Positions 1-6,401 of a DNA stretch of 6,944 nt are shown here, in pieces. Source of the stretch: Myxococcales bacterium. GTDB lineage: Bacteria > Myxococcota > Polyangia > Fen-1088. The position numbers were made by a program, and so were the translations under genes. Numbering within the stretch: position 1 is the stretch's first letter; each line of letters begins with the position of its first letter. The notes under the pieces are model-generated. The model did no database searches. It had not been told where the DNA came from and worked only from the letters and a program-made list of their open reading frames with translations. Location of the stretch: contig PMJE01000170.1 in NCBI GenBank assembly GCA_003157315.1, positions 1 to 6,944 on the forward strand, read 5' to 3'.

Positions 1-773
1 AAATGGTCGGAGGCGTACACGCCGTCGGCGGCCGGCTGGTTCAAGACGATGCGACACGACCTGACGGTGGCGCGTCCGTCCCGTCGCATGGGTGTAACGA
101 AGATGTAGTCGATGCGGCGGTCTGGCTCCAGAAAAGCCAACCCTGTGGTGTAGGGGTTGGCCCGCGCCCAGGTCCAGCCGCACTCGCCCGAGTGCAGTCT
201 GTCCCAGGCGTCCTGGTAGTAGGTGCGCCGGCCGCTGAGCGTGACCAGCCCGCGCAGCCATCGGATCTCGTCAGCCTCAGGGCGCGCGTTGAAATCGCCC
301 ATCAATACCGACGGCGTGTCGCCCGCACGGGCCGCCACAATGGAATCGATGGCCTGCACCTGATCCTCGCGCTGCTTGCCATGCGCCAGCCGGTAGTTGA
401 GGTGGGTGGTGTGAACCCAAAGCGAGATCGTCTCGAACGTCGCGCGCGCCGACAGCAGGATGCGCCGCTCACTGGGCTGCGCGTGGGGCAGTCCGAACGC
501 CACGTGTTCCAGGATGGGCTCGCGCGACAGGATGGCCAGGCCCTCCTGACCGCCGGCAAAAGGCATGGCAGGCACAAACACGTGGTCATAACCAGCAGCG
601 GTGGCCAAGGTTTCCGCTTGGTTGGGGAGCTGGCCGGGCACCTCGCGCACCTCTTGCAGACCCACCACGTCGGGCTTGAGCTCGCGCAAAGCAGCGGCCA
701 CAAGTTCCATACGACGCTGCAGGGGTGGCTCGGCTCCCCACAGGTTCAGGGTCAGGCAGCGAAGAGCACGCAC
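1..773 (-). CDS. Endonuclease/exonuclease/phosphatase (EEP) family protein, C-terminus cut by window edge
   Basis: The product is a metal-dependent phosphodiesterase or nuclease of the EEP (exonuclease III/DNase I-like) fold, probably cytoplasmic because no signal peptide is seen. I translated the reading frame by hand. It gives 257 residues before the window ends. The family motifs occur in order: LNLWG with Asn10, LQEV with Glu41, THLNY with His124, MGDFNARP with Asp160 and Asn162, RRIDYIFV with Asp222, and SDH with Asp256-His257 at the very edge. Nearly the whole domain is therefore present and only a short C-terminal tail is missing. The start is a GTG at 773. An in-frame TAG lies four codons upstream, and the first in-frame ATG is codon 22, which would remove the Asn motif. 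The Shine-Dalgarno sequence is poor. The start lies 13 bases after the queD stop, so translational coupling is likely. The substrate (DNA, RNA, phospholipid or small phosphoester) cannot be told from the sequence. The family call is firm. Confidence 0.9.
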   Translation of the reverse strand, partial: MRALRCLTLNLWGAEPPLQRRMELVAAALRELKPDVVGLQEVREVPGQLPNQAETLATAAGYDHVFVPAMPFAGGQEGLAILSREPILEHVAFGLPHAQPSERRILLSARATFETISLWVHTTHLNYRLAHGKQREDQVQAIDSIVAARAGDTPSVLMGDFNARPEADEIRWLRGLVTLSGRRTYYQDAWDRLHSGECGWTWARANPYTTGLAFLEPDRRIDYIFVTPMRRDGRATVRSCRIVLNQPAADGVYASDH

Positions 774-796
774 GATGGGTTGCTAATTACCCCATC
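774..796 (-). promoter_or_regulatory. Hairpin across the queD stop / EEP start junction
   Basis: GATGGG at 774-779 and CCCATC at 791-796 are perfect reverse complements separated by 11 bases. The element ends immediately before the GTG start of the EEP gene and its loop contains the queD TAA stop. In the mRNA the stem would sit where an initiating ribosome must bind. A ribosome finishing queD would melt it. I infer a possible translational coupling device. The stem is short (6 bp) and could be chance. Confidence 0.3.
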
Positions 797-1155
797 TCTC
801 CCCGGTAGGTACAGCAGGAATCCGCAGTTTCCCATACCGTCACCGCGCAAAGCTGGGGAATACGTGGTTTGAGCTCCGTCCAGATGTAGCCGCATAGATG
901 CTCGCAGGTGGGGTTTTGCAGCCCTTCCACCTCGTTCAGCATGTGATGGTCGAACCGCCGGTGCAGCACCGACCAGGCATCGTCGATGAGCGCAAAATCC
1001 AGCAGCCAACCCGTCTGCTCATCCACCGGCCCGCGCAGAGACACCTCGACCCGGTAGCTGTGCCCGTGCACGCGCGCACACTTGTGCCCGGTCGGCACAT
1101 TGGGCAGGTGGTGCGCCGCCTCGAAAAGAAACTGTTTCTTCAACTCGACGATCAC
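787..1155 (-). CDS. queD: 6-carboxy-5,6,7,8-tetrahydropterin synthase (QueD)
   Basis: QueD converts 7,8-dihydroneopterin triphosphate to 6-carboxytetrahydropterin in the cytoplasm. This is an early step towards preQ0, queuosine and other 7-deazaguanines. The 122-residue product matches the usual length of about 120. It follows the E. coli protein closely: FEAAHHLP (zinc ligand His15), GHKCARVHGHSY (catalytic Cys26, zinc ligands His30 and His32), a TGWLLDF segment, RFDHHMLN (Asp69-His70 of the catalytic relay), NPTCEHL, VWET (pterin-binding Glu109) and a terminal TYRGE. The reading frame is open up to 1410. I chose the GTG at 1155 because it gives the family N-terminus (VELKKQFLFEAAH) and has a GTGAG sequence a few bases upstream. 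The extension to 1410 would overlap the phosphatase gene and has no family resemblance. No other queuosine gene is in the window. A eukaryotic-type pyruvoyl-tetrahydropterin synthase is less likely given the length and the GHKC/TYRGE features. Confidence 0.95.
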   Translation of the reverse strand: MIVELKKQFLFEAAHHLPNVPTGHKCARVHGHSYRVEVSLRGPVDEQTGWLLDFALIDDAWSVLHRRFDHHMLNEVEGLQNPTCEHLCGYIWTELKPRIPQLCAVTVWETADSCCTYRGEMG

Positions 1156-1220
1156 GCTCTCACTAACTCTAGCACGCGTACCCGGGGTTCCATGCGACTC
1201 CGTGGGTTGCGGGAGCTTTG

Positions 1221-1898
1221 CTACACGGCTGCGTAGCGCCGCCGCGCCGCCACTTTGTGGAGGCGCCGCGCGGGAAGCTCCAGCGCTGTCAGTTCGCGGC
1301 CGTACACGCATCCGGTGTCTATTCCGGTGGCCAGCGGGTATTGCTGCAGACCGCGAACCGCATCGTGCCCGAACACGATGTGCTCGGGGCCACGCCAAGC
1401 CGCAGCCCACGGCCAGCGCATCAGCAACCGGCCGGTGGGGGCGGTGCCCCCGACCATGCTGCGCAGGTTGAGCAAATTGTCGCGCTCTTGCTGCTCAAGC
1501 GGGACACCTGGCACCGCCCCGGCATGCACCACCACGGCTTCTGGGCCGCCATCGCTTTCCGGGCCCAGCCGCACAAAGAGCGGCAGGCGCTCAAGGAACG
1601 CCCAATCCGACTCATCCAATACGTCGAGCAGCCAGCGACGCGGACGCCTGGTCTCACCCTGCTGACGCCTGCGCCGCACCTCGAGGTTGTAGGAGTCATG
1701 GTTGCCCAGTACGGCCAGCGCGCCCATCTCGCGCACCAGTTGCATCACCCCGTGCGAGTCCGGTCCCTTGGCCACCAGGTCGCCGGCCAAGACCACGCGT
1801 TCGCCGCGCACAACCCCGCACTGGCGCAGGAGAGCCTGCAGTTCATCCAGGCAGCCATGGACGTCGCCGACGACGATGGTTCGTTCCATGATACCCAT
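1221..1898 (-). CDS. Metallophosphatase of the ApaH-like (ALPH) / PrpA group
   Basis: This is a complete calcineurin-type metallophosphoesterase of 225 residues, predicted cytoplasmic. It carries the two-metal site motifs in order: GDVHGC at 11-16, GDLVAKGP at 39-46, GNHD at 65-68, VVHAG around 123-127 and FGHDA at 176-180, followed by DTGCVYG at 194-200. The family includes diadenosine-tetraphosphate hydrolase ApaH and Ser/Thr phosphatase PrpA. The Lys in GDxxxKGP (usually Arg in ApaH and PrpA) and the C-terminal GHDA...TGIDTGCVYG block resemble ApaH-like phosphatases. Characterised members of that group are trypanosome decapping enzyme ALPH1 and yeast polyphosphatase Ppn2. Possible substrates are therefore Np4N, capped RNA 5' ends, polyphosphate or phosphoproteins. 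ATG 1898 or ATG 1889 could be the start, differing by three residues. Neither has a good Shine-Dalgarno sequence. The gene lies 65 bases upstream of queD on the same strand and diverges from lipA. The enzyme class is certain and the subgroup is probable. Confidence 0.9.
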   Translation of the reverse strand: MGIMERTIVVGDVHGCLDELQALLRQCGVVRGERVVLAGDLVAKGPDSHGVMQLVREMGALAVLGNHDSYNLEVRRRRQQGETRRPRRWLLDVLDESDWAFLERLPLFVRLGPESDGGPEAVVVHAGAVPGVPLEQQERDNLLNLRSMVGGTAPTGRLLMRWPWAAAWRGPEHIVFGHDAVRGLQQYPLATGIDTGCVYGRELTALELPARRLHKVAARRRYAAV

Positions 1899-1900
1899 TC

Positions 1901-1928
1901 ATTCTAGGCCATGGGAACCCACCGACAA
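1901..1928 (-). promoter_or_regulatory. Candidate sigma70-type promoter for the phosphatase-queD-EEP block
   Basis: Reading leftwards, TTGTCG (1928-1923) and TAGAAT (1906-1901) are separated by 16 bases. They match the -35 consensus at 4 of 6 and the -10 consensus at 5 of 6 positions. Transcription would start near 1894. That lies downstream of ATG 1898 and leaves only about five bases before ATG 1889, so the message would be nearly leaderless. This fits the lack of a Shine-Dalgarno sequence there and would favour ATG 1889. The match was found by eye and may be chance. Confidence 0.35.
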
Positions 1929-1979
1929 GTAAGTGCGATGTTGCTTGCGAGCCGCGGCCGATTCGACCACATTCTCTCC

Positions 1980-2945
1980 ATGAGCCGCGTTGTGGATACG
2001 CGATCGCGCCGCTTGCGGGCGACGCGCCCTGCCCCAACCGCCGCTGAGGCATTGCCCCGACATCCGCCCTGGCTCCGCATGAAGCTTCCCAGCGGCCCGG
2101 CCTACTTCGACCTGCGCGCCCAGGTGCACGCGCAGGGACTGCACACCGTGTGCGAAAGTGCGTCGTGCCCCAACATCGGCGAATGCTGGAGCCAGCGATC
2201 CTTGACCATCATGATCCTGGGTGGCGTATGCACCCGGTCCTGCAGATTCTGCGACGTCCCCAGCGGGCGGCCGCAGCCGCCCGACCCCGCCGAACCCGAC
2301 CGGGTGGCCACCGTGCTGGCGAGACTGGGCTTGCGCCACGCAGTCATCACTTGCGTAAACCGCGACGATCTCGACGACGGGGGTGCAGCCCACTGGGCTG
2401 CCACCATCCGCGCGGTCAAACAGCGCTCTCCCAATCTCCTGCTGGAAGCCCTAACAGGTGACTTTGCCGGCAACCTGGCCGCGCTCGATCAGGTACTCGA
2501 CGCTGAGCCAGATGTGTTCGCCCACAACCTAGAAACCGTGCCCCGCCTAGCGCGTGAGGTTCGCGTCCAGGCCAGTTATCCCCGTTCCTACCAGGTACTC
2601 GCGCATGCCAGCCACCGCGGTTTTCTGGGCAAGACCGGGCTGATGCTGGGTCTCGGCGAGACCCTAGACGAGGTGCGCGCGGTCCTGCGTGAAGCACGCG
2701 CGATCGGCGTGGACATACTGACCCTGGGTCAGTACCTGCGGCCCTCGCGCCAGCACCTGCCGGTGGCCCGCCACGTCCCGCCCGAAGAATTCGCCCAGCT
2801 CAAGCAGGAGGCGCTGGCGCTAGGGTTTGCCCATGTCGAATCCGGACCACTGGTCCGTTCCAGCTACCATGCTGACGGCCAATTCGACTTGATTTTCCGC
2901 TCCCGCCAAGCGCGCCCTCGCCTACCAGCCCGGGTCACCCAGTAG
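1980..2945 (+). CDS. lipA: Lipoyl synthase LipA
   Basis: LipA is a radical SAM enzyme that inserts two sulfur atoms into octanoyl groups on lipoyl domains of pyruvate and 2-oxoglutarate dehydrogenases and the glycine cleavage H protein. From the start used here the product has 321 residues, the same length as the E. coli enzyme. It shows HPPWLRMKLPSG, the auxiliary cluster motif CESASCPNIGEC (Cys58, 63, 69), which is sacrificed as sulfur donor, and the SAM cluster motif CTRSCRFC (Cys84, 88, 91). It then has DVPSGRP, NRDDLDDGGA, FAHNLETV, GLMLGLGET, LTLGQYLRPS and the C-terminal VRSSYHAD, whose serine binds the auxiliary cluster in this family. The frame stays open to ATG 1911, with a further ATG at 1938. 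I chose 1980 because the first codons after 1911 have mixed third positions unlike the rest, and because a start at 1911 leaves only 12 bases to the divergent gene. None of the three has a clear Shine-Dalgarno sequence. LipB is not in the window. Confidence 0.95.
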   Translation: MSRVVDTRSRRLRATRPAPTAAEALPRHPPWLRMKLPSGPAYFDLRAQVHAQGLHTVCESASCPNIGECWSQRSLTIMILGGVCTRSCRFCDVPSGRPQPPDPAEPDRVATVLARLGLRHAVITCVNRDDLDDGGAAHWAATIRAVKQRSPNLLLEALTGDFAGNLAALDQVLDAEPDVFAHNLETVPRLAREVRVQASYPRSYQVLAHASHRGFLGKTGLMLGLGETLDEVRAVLREARAIGVDILTLGQYLRPSRQHLPVARHVPPEEFAQLKQEALALGFAHVESGPLVRSSYHADGQFDLIFRSRQARPRLPARVTQ

Positions 2946-3947
2946 ATTGCAGGTCTTGCAGATATCCGGCGGCTCACCCGCAGGATCCAAGAGTTGTTCG
3001 CGCATAGCTACCAGGGTTGGATGGTTGTAGACAGAGTCCGGCGCGCTGTTGAACAGATTGCTATTCGGGCCCTGCAACATCGCATCGGTGCCGCAACAGA
3101 TCGCCACATTGCCCATGGCGTCACAGCCAATACGCTGCCACAGCTGCGGGCAAAGCTTCTTGAATCCCCCGCTTCGCACGGGAGTCGGCCAAAGGCAAAA
3201 ACCGGGGAAAGCCTCCTCCATACGTCTATGGAATTCAATGTAGGCAGGCACGGTATCGTTGATGATTTCCTCAGGTCTCGGGTCTACCCCCATTGGACGA
3301 TAAAGCCAGAAACGCAAGCTGCGGCATCCTGCCTCGCGGATAAAACGCGCTGTCGCAAGAAGGCCATCCTGATCCCTCTCCACGTCACTTCGCAATAACA
3401 CGATACTCATATGGACAGGGAAGACCTGGTTGATCTTCGCGACATCACGCTCGATGATCTTTCGATTGGCATCATACAGCGAGACGTTGATTCTTGTGAT
3501 TCCGGCGCGCTTCAGTCCGGCGATGCGTTTGGCTAGCAGCAGGCCGTTGGTGGAGATATTGACCATGCTCCCGCGCTTCACCAGATAGGAGACGATGCTT
3601 TCAAGCTCATCAACCAGCAGGGGCTCGCCCCAGCCGAAATCGGCCAAAAGACAATCCTCGAACAATGGGTTGGAGAAAATGCGTTGGATCTTCTCAAGGG
3701 TCGCCTCGCTTTCCCGCCATTGTGTCCCCGTGTTGCTGACGAAGTTCCCTGCATGGCAGTATCCGCAATCAAGGTTGCAGCGTCGGGTAGCCATCAAATG
3801 GGCAATCTGCGGTGTGTACCTGTGTATCGATGTCTCGGCCCGCTTTGCCAAAGCGCGATACTTCAGATAGTTCCAAAGCTTGGGTGCCGCACGCAACGGA
3901 TGCACCTGACGGCCCATTTCATAGTAGTACAGCAGCTTCGAAGTCAT
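2922..3947 (-). CDS. Radical SAM protein with SPASM-like C-terminal cysteine domain
   Basis: The 341-residue product is a radical SAM enzyme of unknown substrate. The core begins around residue 47 with ATRRCNLDCGYC (CX3CX2C; Cys57, 61, 64), which binds the 4Fe-4S cluster that cleaves S-adenosylmethionine. It continues with DFGWGEPLL (the GGEP-type SAM-binding motif, 103-111), ISTNG (131-135) and a strand INVSLYDA (153-160). A second cysteine set lies near the C-terminus: Cys266 (LCPQLW), Cys275 (IGCDAMGN), Cys284-285 (AICCGTD) and the pair Cys330/Cys333 (CKTC). This is the layout of SPASM or twitch auxiliary-cluster domains. Residues 1-45 are basic and aromatic with no signal peptide. The start at 3947 has a near-perfect Shine-Dalgarno sequence. 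The gene follows the YfhO-type gene by 53 bases, probably in one transcript. SPASM enzymes include peptide-modifying maturases, sulfatase activators and sugar-modifying enzymes. No precursor peptide or sulfatase is seen here, so I give no function. Confidence 0.9.
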   Translation of the reverse strand: MTSKLLYYYEMGRQVHPLRAAPKLWNYLKYRALAKRAETSIHRYTPQIAHLMATRRCNLDCGYCHAGNFVSNTGTQWRESEATLEKIQRIFSNPLFEDCLLADFGWGEPLLVDELESIVSYLVKRGSMVNISTNGLLLAKRIAGLKRAGITRINVSLYDANRKIIERDVAKINQVFPVHMSIVLLRSDVERDQDGLLATARFIREAGCRSLRFWLYRPMGVDPRPEEIINDTVPAYIEFHRRMEEAFPGFCLWPTPVRSGGFKKLCPQLWQRIGCDAMGNVAICCGTDAMLQGPNSNLFNSAPDSVYNHPTLVAMREQLLDPAGEPPDICKTCNLLGDPGW

Positions 3948-3952
3948 GCCTC

Positions 3953-3959
3953 CACCTCC
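3953..3959 (-). promoter_or_regulatory. Strong ribosome binding site of the radical SAM gene
   Basis: Upstream of ATG 3947 the minus strand reads GGGAGGTGGAGGC. The core GGAGGTG matches the 16S anti-Shine-Dalgarno at good spacing (5-6 bases). This fixes the start of the radical SAM gene and is by far the best ribosome binding site in the window. It suggests that the second gene of the pair is translated independently and efficiently. Confidence 0.75.
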
Positions 3960-4001
3960 CCCGGAAGGACTGCGGAAAGAAAGAGCGCCATTGCGTCTAG
4001 T

Positions 4002-6314
4002 TCATACTGCCACGGGATTGTTGTGTCGCAAGCTCGCCGAGTCGCTCCTTCTCCACAGCAGCGAGACGATGAAGCAACCGAGAAGCAGCATGAGAGAGCC
4101 CATCGACACCCAGAAGCCGACAATGACAGTCAGCGGCCGAAAATGGAACCTGACCTGGTGCTCGCCGGCTGGAACTACCACCGCCCGCTGCGTTATGTTC
4201 GCCCGATAGATGGTTGTTGCGCTTCCGTCGACCTCAGCCACCCAACCCGGATAGTACGAATCAGAAAAGACAAGGATTGCATCTTCCCGGGTCCGGACCT
4301 TCATCTCGGCCTCATTGGTTGTGTAGTGCACGACCTCGACCTGGCCGCCCGCGCTTGTACCCTGCCGATAGTTCGCCGGCACGGCATCGAGTATGACGGA
4401 TCGCCCCGGATCGAATTCATCTGACCTGAGCGCACTGAGAGCAGTATTGCGATCGCTGACCGGCAGAACCTCCCCCACTAGATATGCCCGGGGAAAGAGA
4501 TCGTCGTTCTGATACAAATATGCGCCACCGTACACGCCCAGGGCTTTGAGGTTCCCCGCCGGCGCGAACCGCCAGAATGACGTCAGATACTTCACGTTGT
4601 ACATGCGCATCAGTTTCCAGAACAGGGAAGTTGGGAAGAAAATGTCATGCTGGATCGACGCAGTTTGCGTGATGATGCCGGCCCGGTTCTGATCACCCCA
4701 GATGTCGACGAGGTAGTTCGGCGTCAGATTCGCATAGCCATTAGGCGAAGCTATCCGGTAGAGCACGTTGCTGCTCGGCTGGATGAATTCACGCTGCTCC
4801 ACGAAGGGCTGCAAATCGCCTTCCCAGCCGCGCGCTTGCTCGAAAAACGTGCGCCGGTGAGCCTGATTGCCACCCACGCAGAAAATGCGAAAGAGCGACG
4901 AATCGTCCTTCAGCAGTTGCACCGTCCTCGGGGGAGTTGTCCATTTCTGCGCATCGACAATCGGATTCTGGCGAAGTTGGAAATAGAGCAAGTCACAGAT
5001 GGTTACCACCAGGACTGTCGCTTGGATGAAGAGTGAGCGGCGAGAACCCTTGCTGCCGCCTGCGCTGAGACGTTGGGCAAACTTCGTCAATCCCAGCGCG
5101 GCAAGCGCGGCAAGCGAAGCGTCAGTAATCAGGAGAAGCCTGGTCGGAAAGCGAAAGTAGTTCATCCCGGGAACGTACTTGAAGGCATACTCAAAAATCG
5201 GCGTCGCCGGGCCAAGCACAAGCAAGTAGGAAACGGTGGCACTCAACGAAAAGAATCGCACGTGCCAGTTCTTCCACCCGAGCAAAGGTGCCGAAAGCGC
5301 CAGAAGAAATGGCAGTGCGCCGATGTAGCCGTAGTCCTCCCAGAAGACGGACTTGCCGGTGTACGTGAGATTGCCAATGTCGCCGTTGGCAAACGGGTAA
5401 AGAAAGGTCCAAAAGTCCTTCGGGGCGTAGGCGTAGTTCGCCGCGTACTGGAAGGTCACCCCGCCCGAACGCTCAGAAAGAGAGACCATCTCATAGGTGG
5501 GGATTAGCTGAACCGCGGCGATCAGCGTTCCCAAAACCAGCGTTCCAGCAAAGCACCAAACCAGTCGACTTCTGCAGAGATTGGACACTCGGCGCAAAAC
5601 CCATGAACCCTTCGCCCCGGCTAGCGCCTGCTTTTGCTGATTGAGGAAGCGAAGCCCAAAGTAGAGCGCATAGAGCACCCCCGAGTAGTATACGGTCTGG
5701 GTATTGGCGGAGAGCTGCTGCAGGCCGAAGACAACTCCGAACCAAAGCAGCGAGCGATAGTTGTTTCGCGTGACCGCGCGCTCGAGCAGGAAAAGTCCGA
5801 ACGGTAGCCAGCAGGCGGCACTGGCGATGCTGAGATGTTTGAGATGCGAGACGAGGTATCCACAGAAGCAGAACGCAACTCCCCCGACAATGCTCGCAAG
5901 GCAACTGCTTCCCATCTCACGGGCGTAGAAATACATCCCAATGCCGGCGGTAACGATAGTCAAAAGGATTGTGAGGTTGAGCGCCACGTACGGCGAAAAC
6001 AGACCAAAAAGCACGATGTTGAACGGGTAGCAGATCCCGGCCTCTGCCCGCGCGAGAAGTGGAAATCCCCCATAGATCTCACGTACCCAGAGGGGCAAAT
6101 GCCCCGACTGAAGAGCATCGCCCAGCGAAAAGCGATAGGGGAAATTCTCGTTCATCAAGTCGCTGGCGAAGATATCGTCGGTAATTACCAGGCCCCTCAT
6201 CAACGTCAACTTCCAGAATGCGGCGAGGACGAGAGCCGCAATGAACGTCACTGCGACCCAGGTCTGGTACTTTCCATCCTGGTCGGGGTTGATCGGGATG
6301 GGACGGGACTTCAT
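4002..6314 (-). CDS. YfhO family polytopic membrane protein (GT-C glycosyltransferase-like)
   Basis: This 770-residue integral membrane protein matches the YfhO family in architecture. After the first membrane helix (about 17-36) comes an outside loop with acidic residues, TDDIFASD (45-52), then SGHLPLW (70-76), GGFPLLA (82-88) and CYPFNI (95-100). That is the family's D...G-LPLW-P...YP pattern. About eleven more hydrophobic segments follow up to residue 447. A large soluble domain covers 448-725 and includes MYNVKYL (571-577), FPRAYLV (607-613) and SDSYYPGWVAEVDG (684-697). The last part carries VPAGEHQVRFHFRP (714-727) before a final membrane helix (728-754). In Bacillus subtilis YfhO acts with the lipid glycosyltransferase CsbB to decorate lipoteichoic acid. 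Here I infer transfer of a lipid-linked sugar or similar group onto an envelope target. The gene lies 87 bases after the QEGLA gene and 53 before the radical SAM gene. The start lacks a good Shine-Dalgarno sequence. Sampled GC is lower than in the flanking genes. Family membership is firm; acceptor and donor are unknown. Confidence 0.88.
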   Translation of the reverse strand: MKSRPIPINPDQDGKYQTWVAVTFIAALVLAAFWKLTLMRGLVITDDIFASDLMNENFPYRFSLGDALQSGHLPLWVREIYGGFPLLARAEAGICYPFNIVLFGLFSPYVALNLTILLTIVTAGIGMYFYAREMGSSCLASIVGGVAFCFCGYLVSHLKHLSIASAACWLPFGLFLLERAVTRNNYRSLLWFGVVFGLQQLSANTQTVYYSGVLYALYFGLRFLNQQKQALAGAKGSWVLRRVSNLCRSRLVWCFAGTLVLGTLIAAVQLIPTYEMVSLSERSGGVTFQYAANYAYAPKDFWTFLYPFANGDIGNLTYTGKSVFWEDYGYIGALPFLLALSAPLLGWKNWHVRFFSLSATVSYLLVLGPATPIFEYAFKYVPGMNYFRFPTRLLLITDASLAALAALGLTKFAQRLSAGGSKGSRRSLFIQATVLVVTICDLLYFQLRQNPIVDAQKWTTPPRTVQLLKDDSSLFRIFCVGGNQAHRRTFFEQARGWEGDLQPFVEQREFIQPSSNVLYRIASPNGYANLTPNYLVDIWGDQNRAGIITQTASIQHDIFFPTSLFWKLMRMYNVKYLTSFWRFAPAGNLKALGVYGGAYLYQNDDLFPRAYLVGEVLPVSDRNTALSALRSDEFDPGRSVILDAVPANYRQGTSAGGQVEVVHYTTNEAEMKVRTREDAILVFSDSYYPGWVAEVDGSATTIYRANITQRAVVVPAGEHQVRFHFRPLTVIVGFWVSMGSLMLLLGCFIVSLLWRRSDSASLRHNNPVAV

Positions 6315-6353
6315 TGGCCAGCGCCTAGCGTGAGATTAGCGGGCACCTCCGGG

Positions 6354-6373
6354 CTGCGCAAGCCTCTGCGCAG
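6354..6373. repeat. 7-bp inverted repeat between the QEGLA and YfhO genes
   Basis: CTGCGCA and TGCGCAG are perfect inverted copies separated by AGCCTC. They lie in the 87-base gap downstream of the QEGLA gene. There is no T-run on either side, so it is not a standard intrinsic terminator. It could be a weak transcript-end hairpin, a protein-binding site or chance in GC-rich sequence. The rest of the gap shows no convincing promoter. Confidence 0.35.
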
Positions 6374-6401
6374 GAAGCGCAAGAGAACTTCCCAACCCGC
6401 C

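Noticed and set aside
3..872. Plus-strand reading frame of 289 codons
   Set aside because: It lies opposite the EEP gene and the end of queD, which both show complete family motifs. The frame has no recognisable domain and is an antisense shadow of high-GC coding sequence.
1156..1220. Separate promoter for queD
   Set aside because: A TAGAGT hexamer lies close to the GTG start but has no -35 partner at suitable spacing.
1156..1410. N-terminal extension of queD
   Set aside because: The frame is open, but it overlaps the phosphatase gene in another frame and has no resemblance to QueD. The protein from GTG 1155 already has the full family length.
1218..1907. Plus-strand reading frame of 229 codons
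   Set aside because: It is antisense to nearly the whole phosphatase gene, and the translation has no family features.
1899..2393. Minus-strand reading frame of 164 codons opposite lipA
   Set aside because: It mirrors the conserved cysteine-motif part of lipA, and its own translation is low-complexity and unrecognisable.
3684..4424. Plus-strand reading frame of 246 codons spanning the radical SAM/YfhO junction
   Set aside because: Both minus-strand genes beneath it are well supported. The frame has no domain and no ribosome binding site that I could see.
5096..5113. Tandem 9-base repeat GCGCGGCAA, two copies
   Set aside because: It encodes the repeated Leu-Ala-Ala stretch of a membrane helix in the YfhO protein and needs no other explanation.
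6354..6373. Intrinsic terminator after the QEGLA gene
   Set aside because: The hairpin is real in sequence but has no T-run on either side, so I list it only as an inverted repeat.
6315..6401. Promoter for the YfhO gene in the 87-base gap
   Set aside because: The best pair (TTGCGC and TAATCT, 17-base spacing) matches only 3 of 6 positions in each hexamer.
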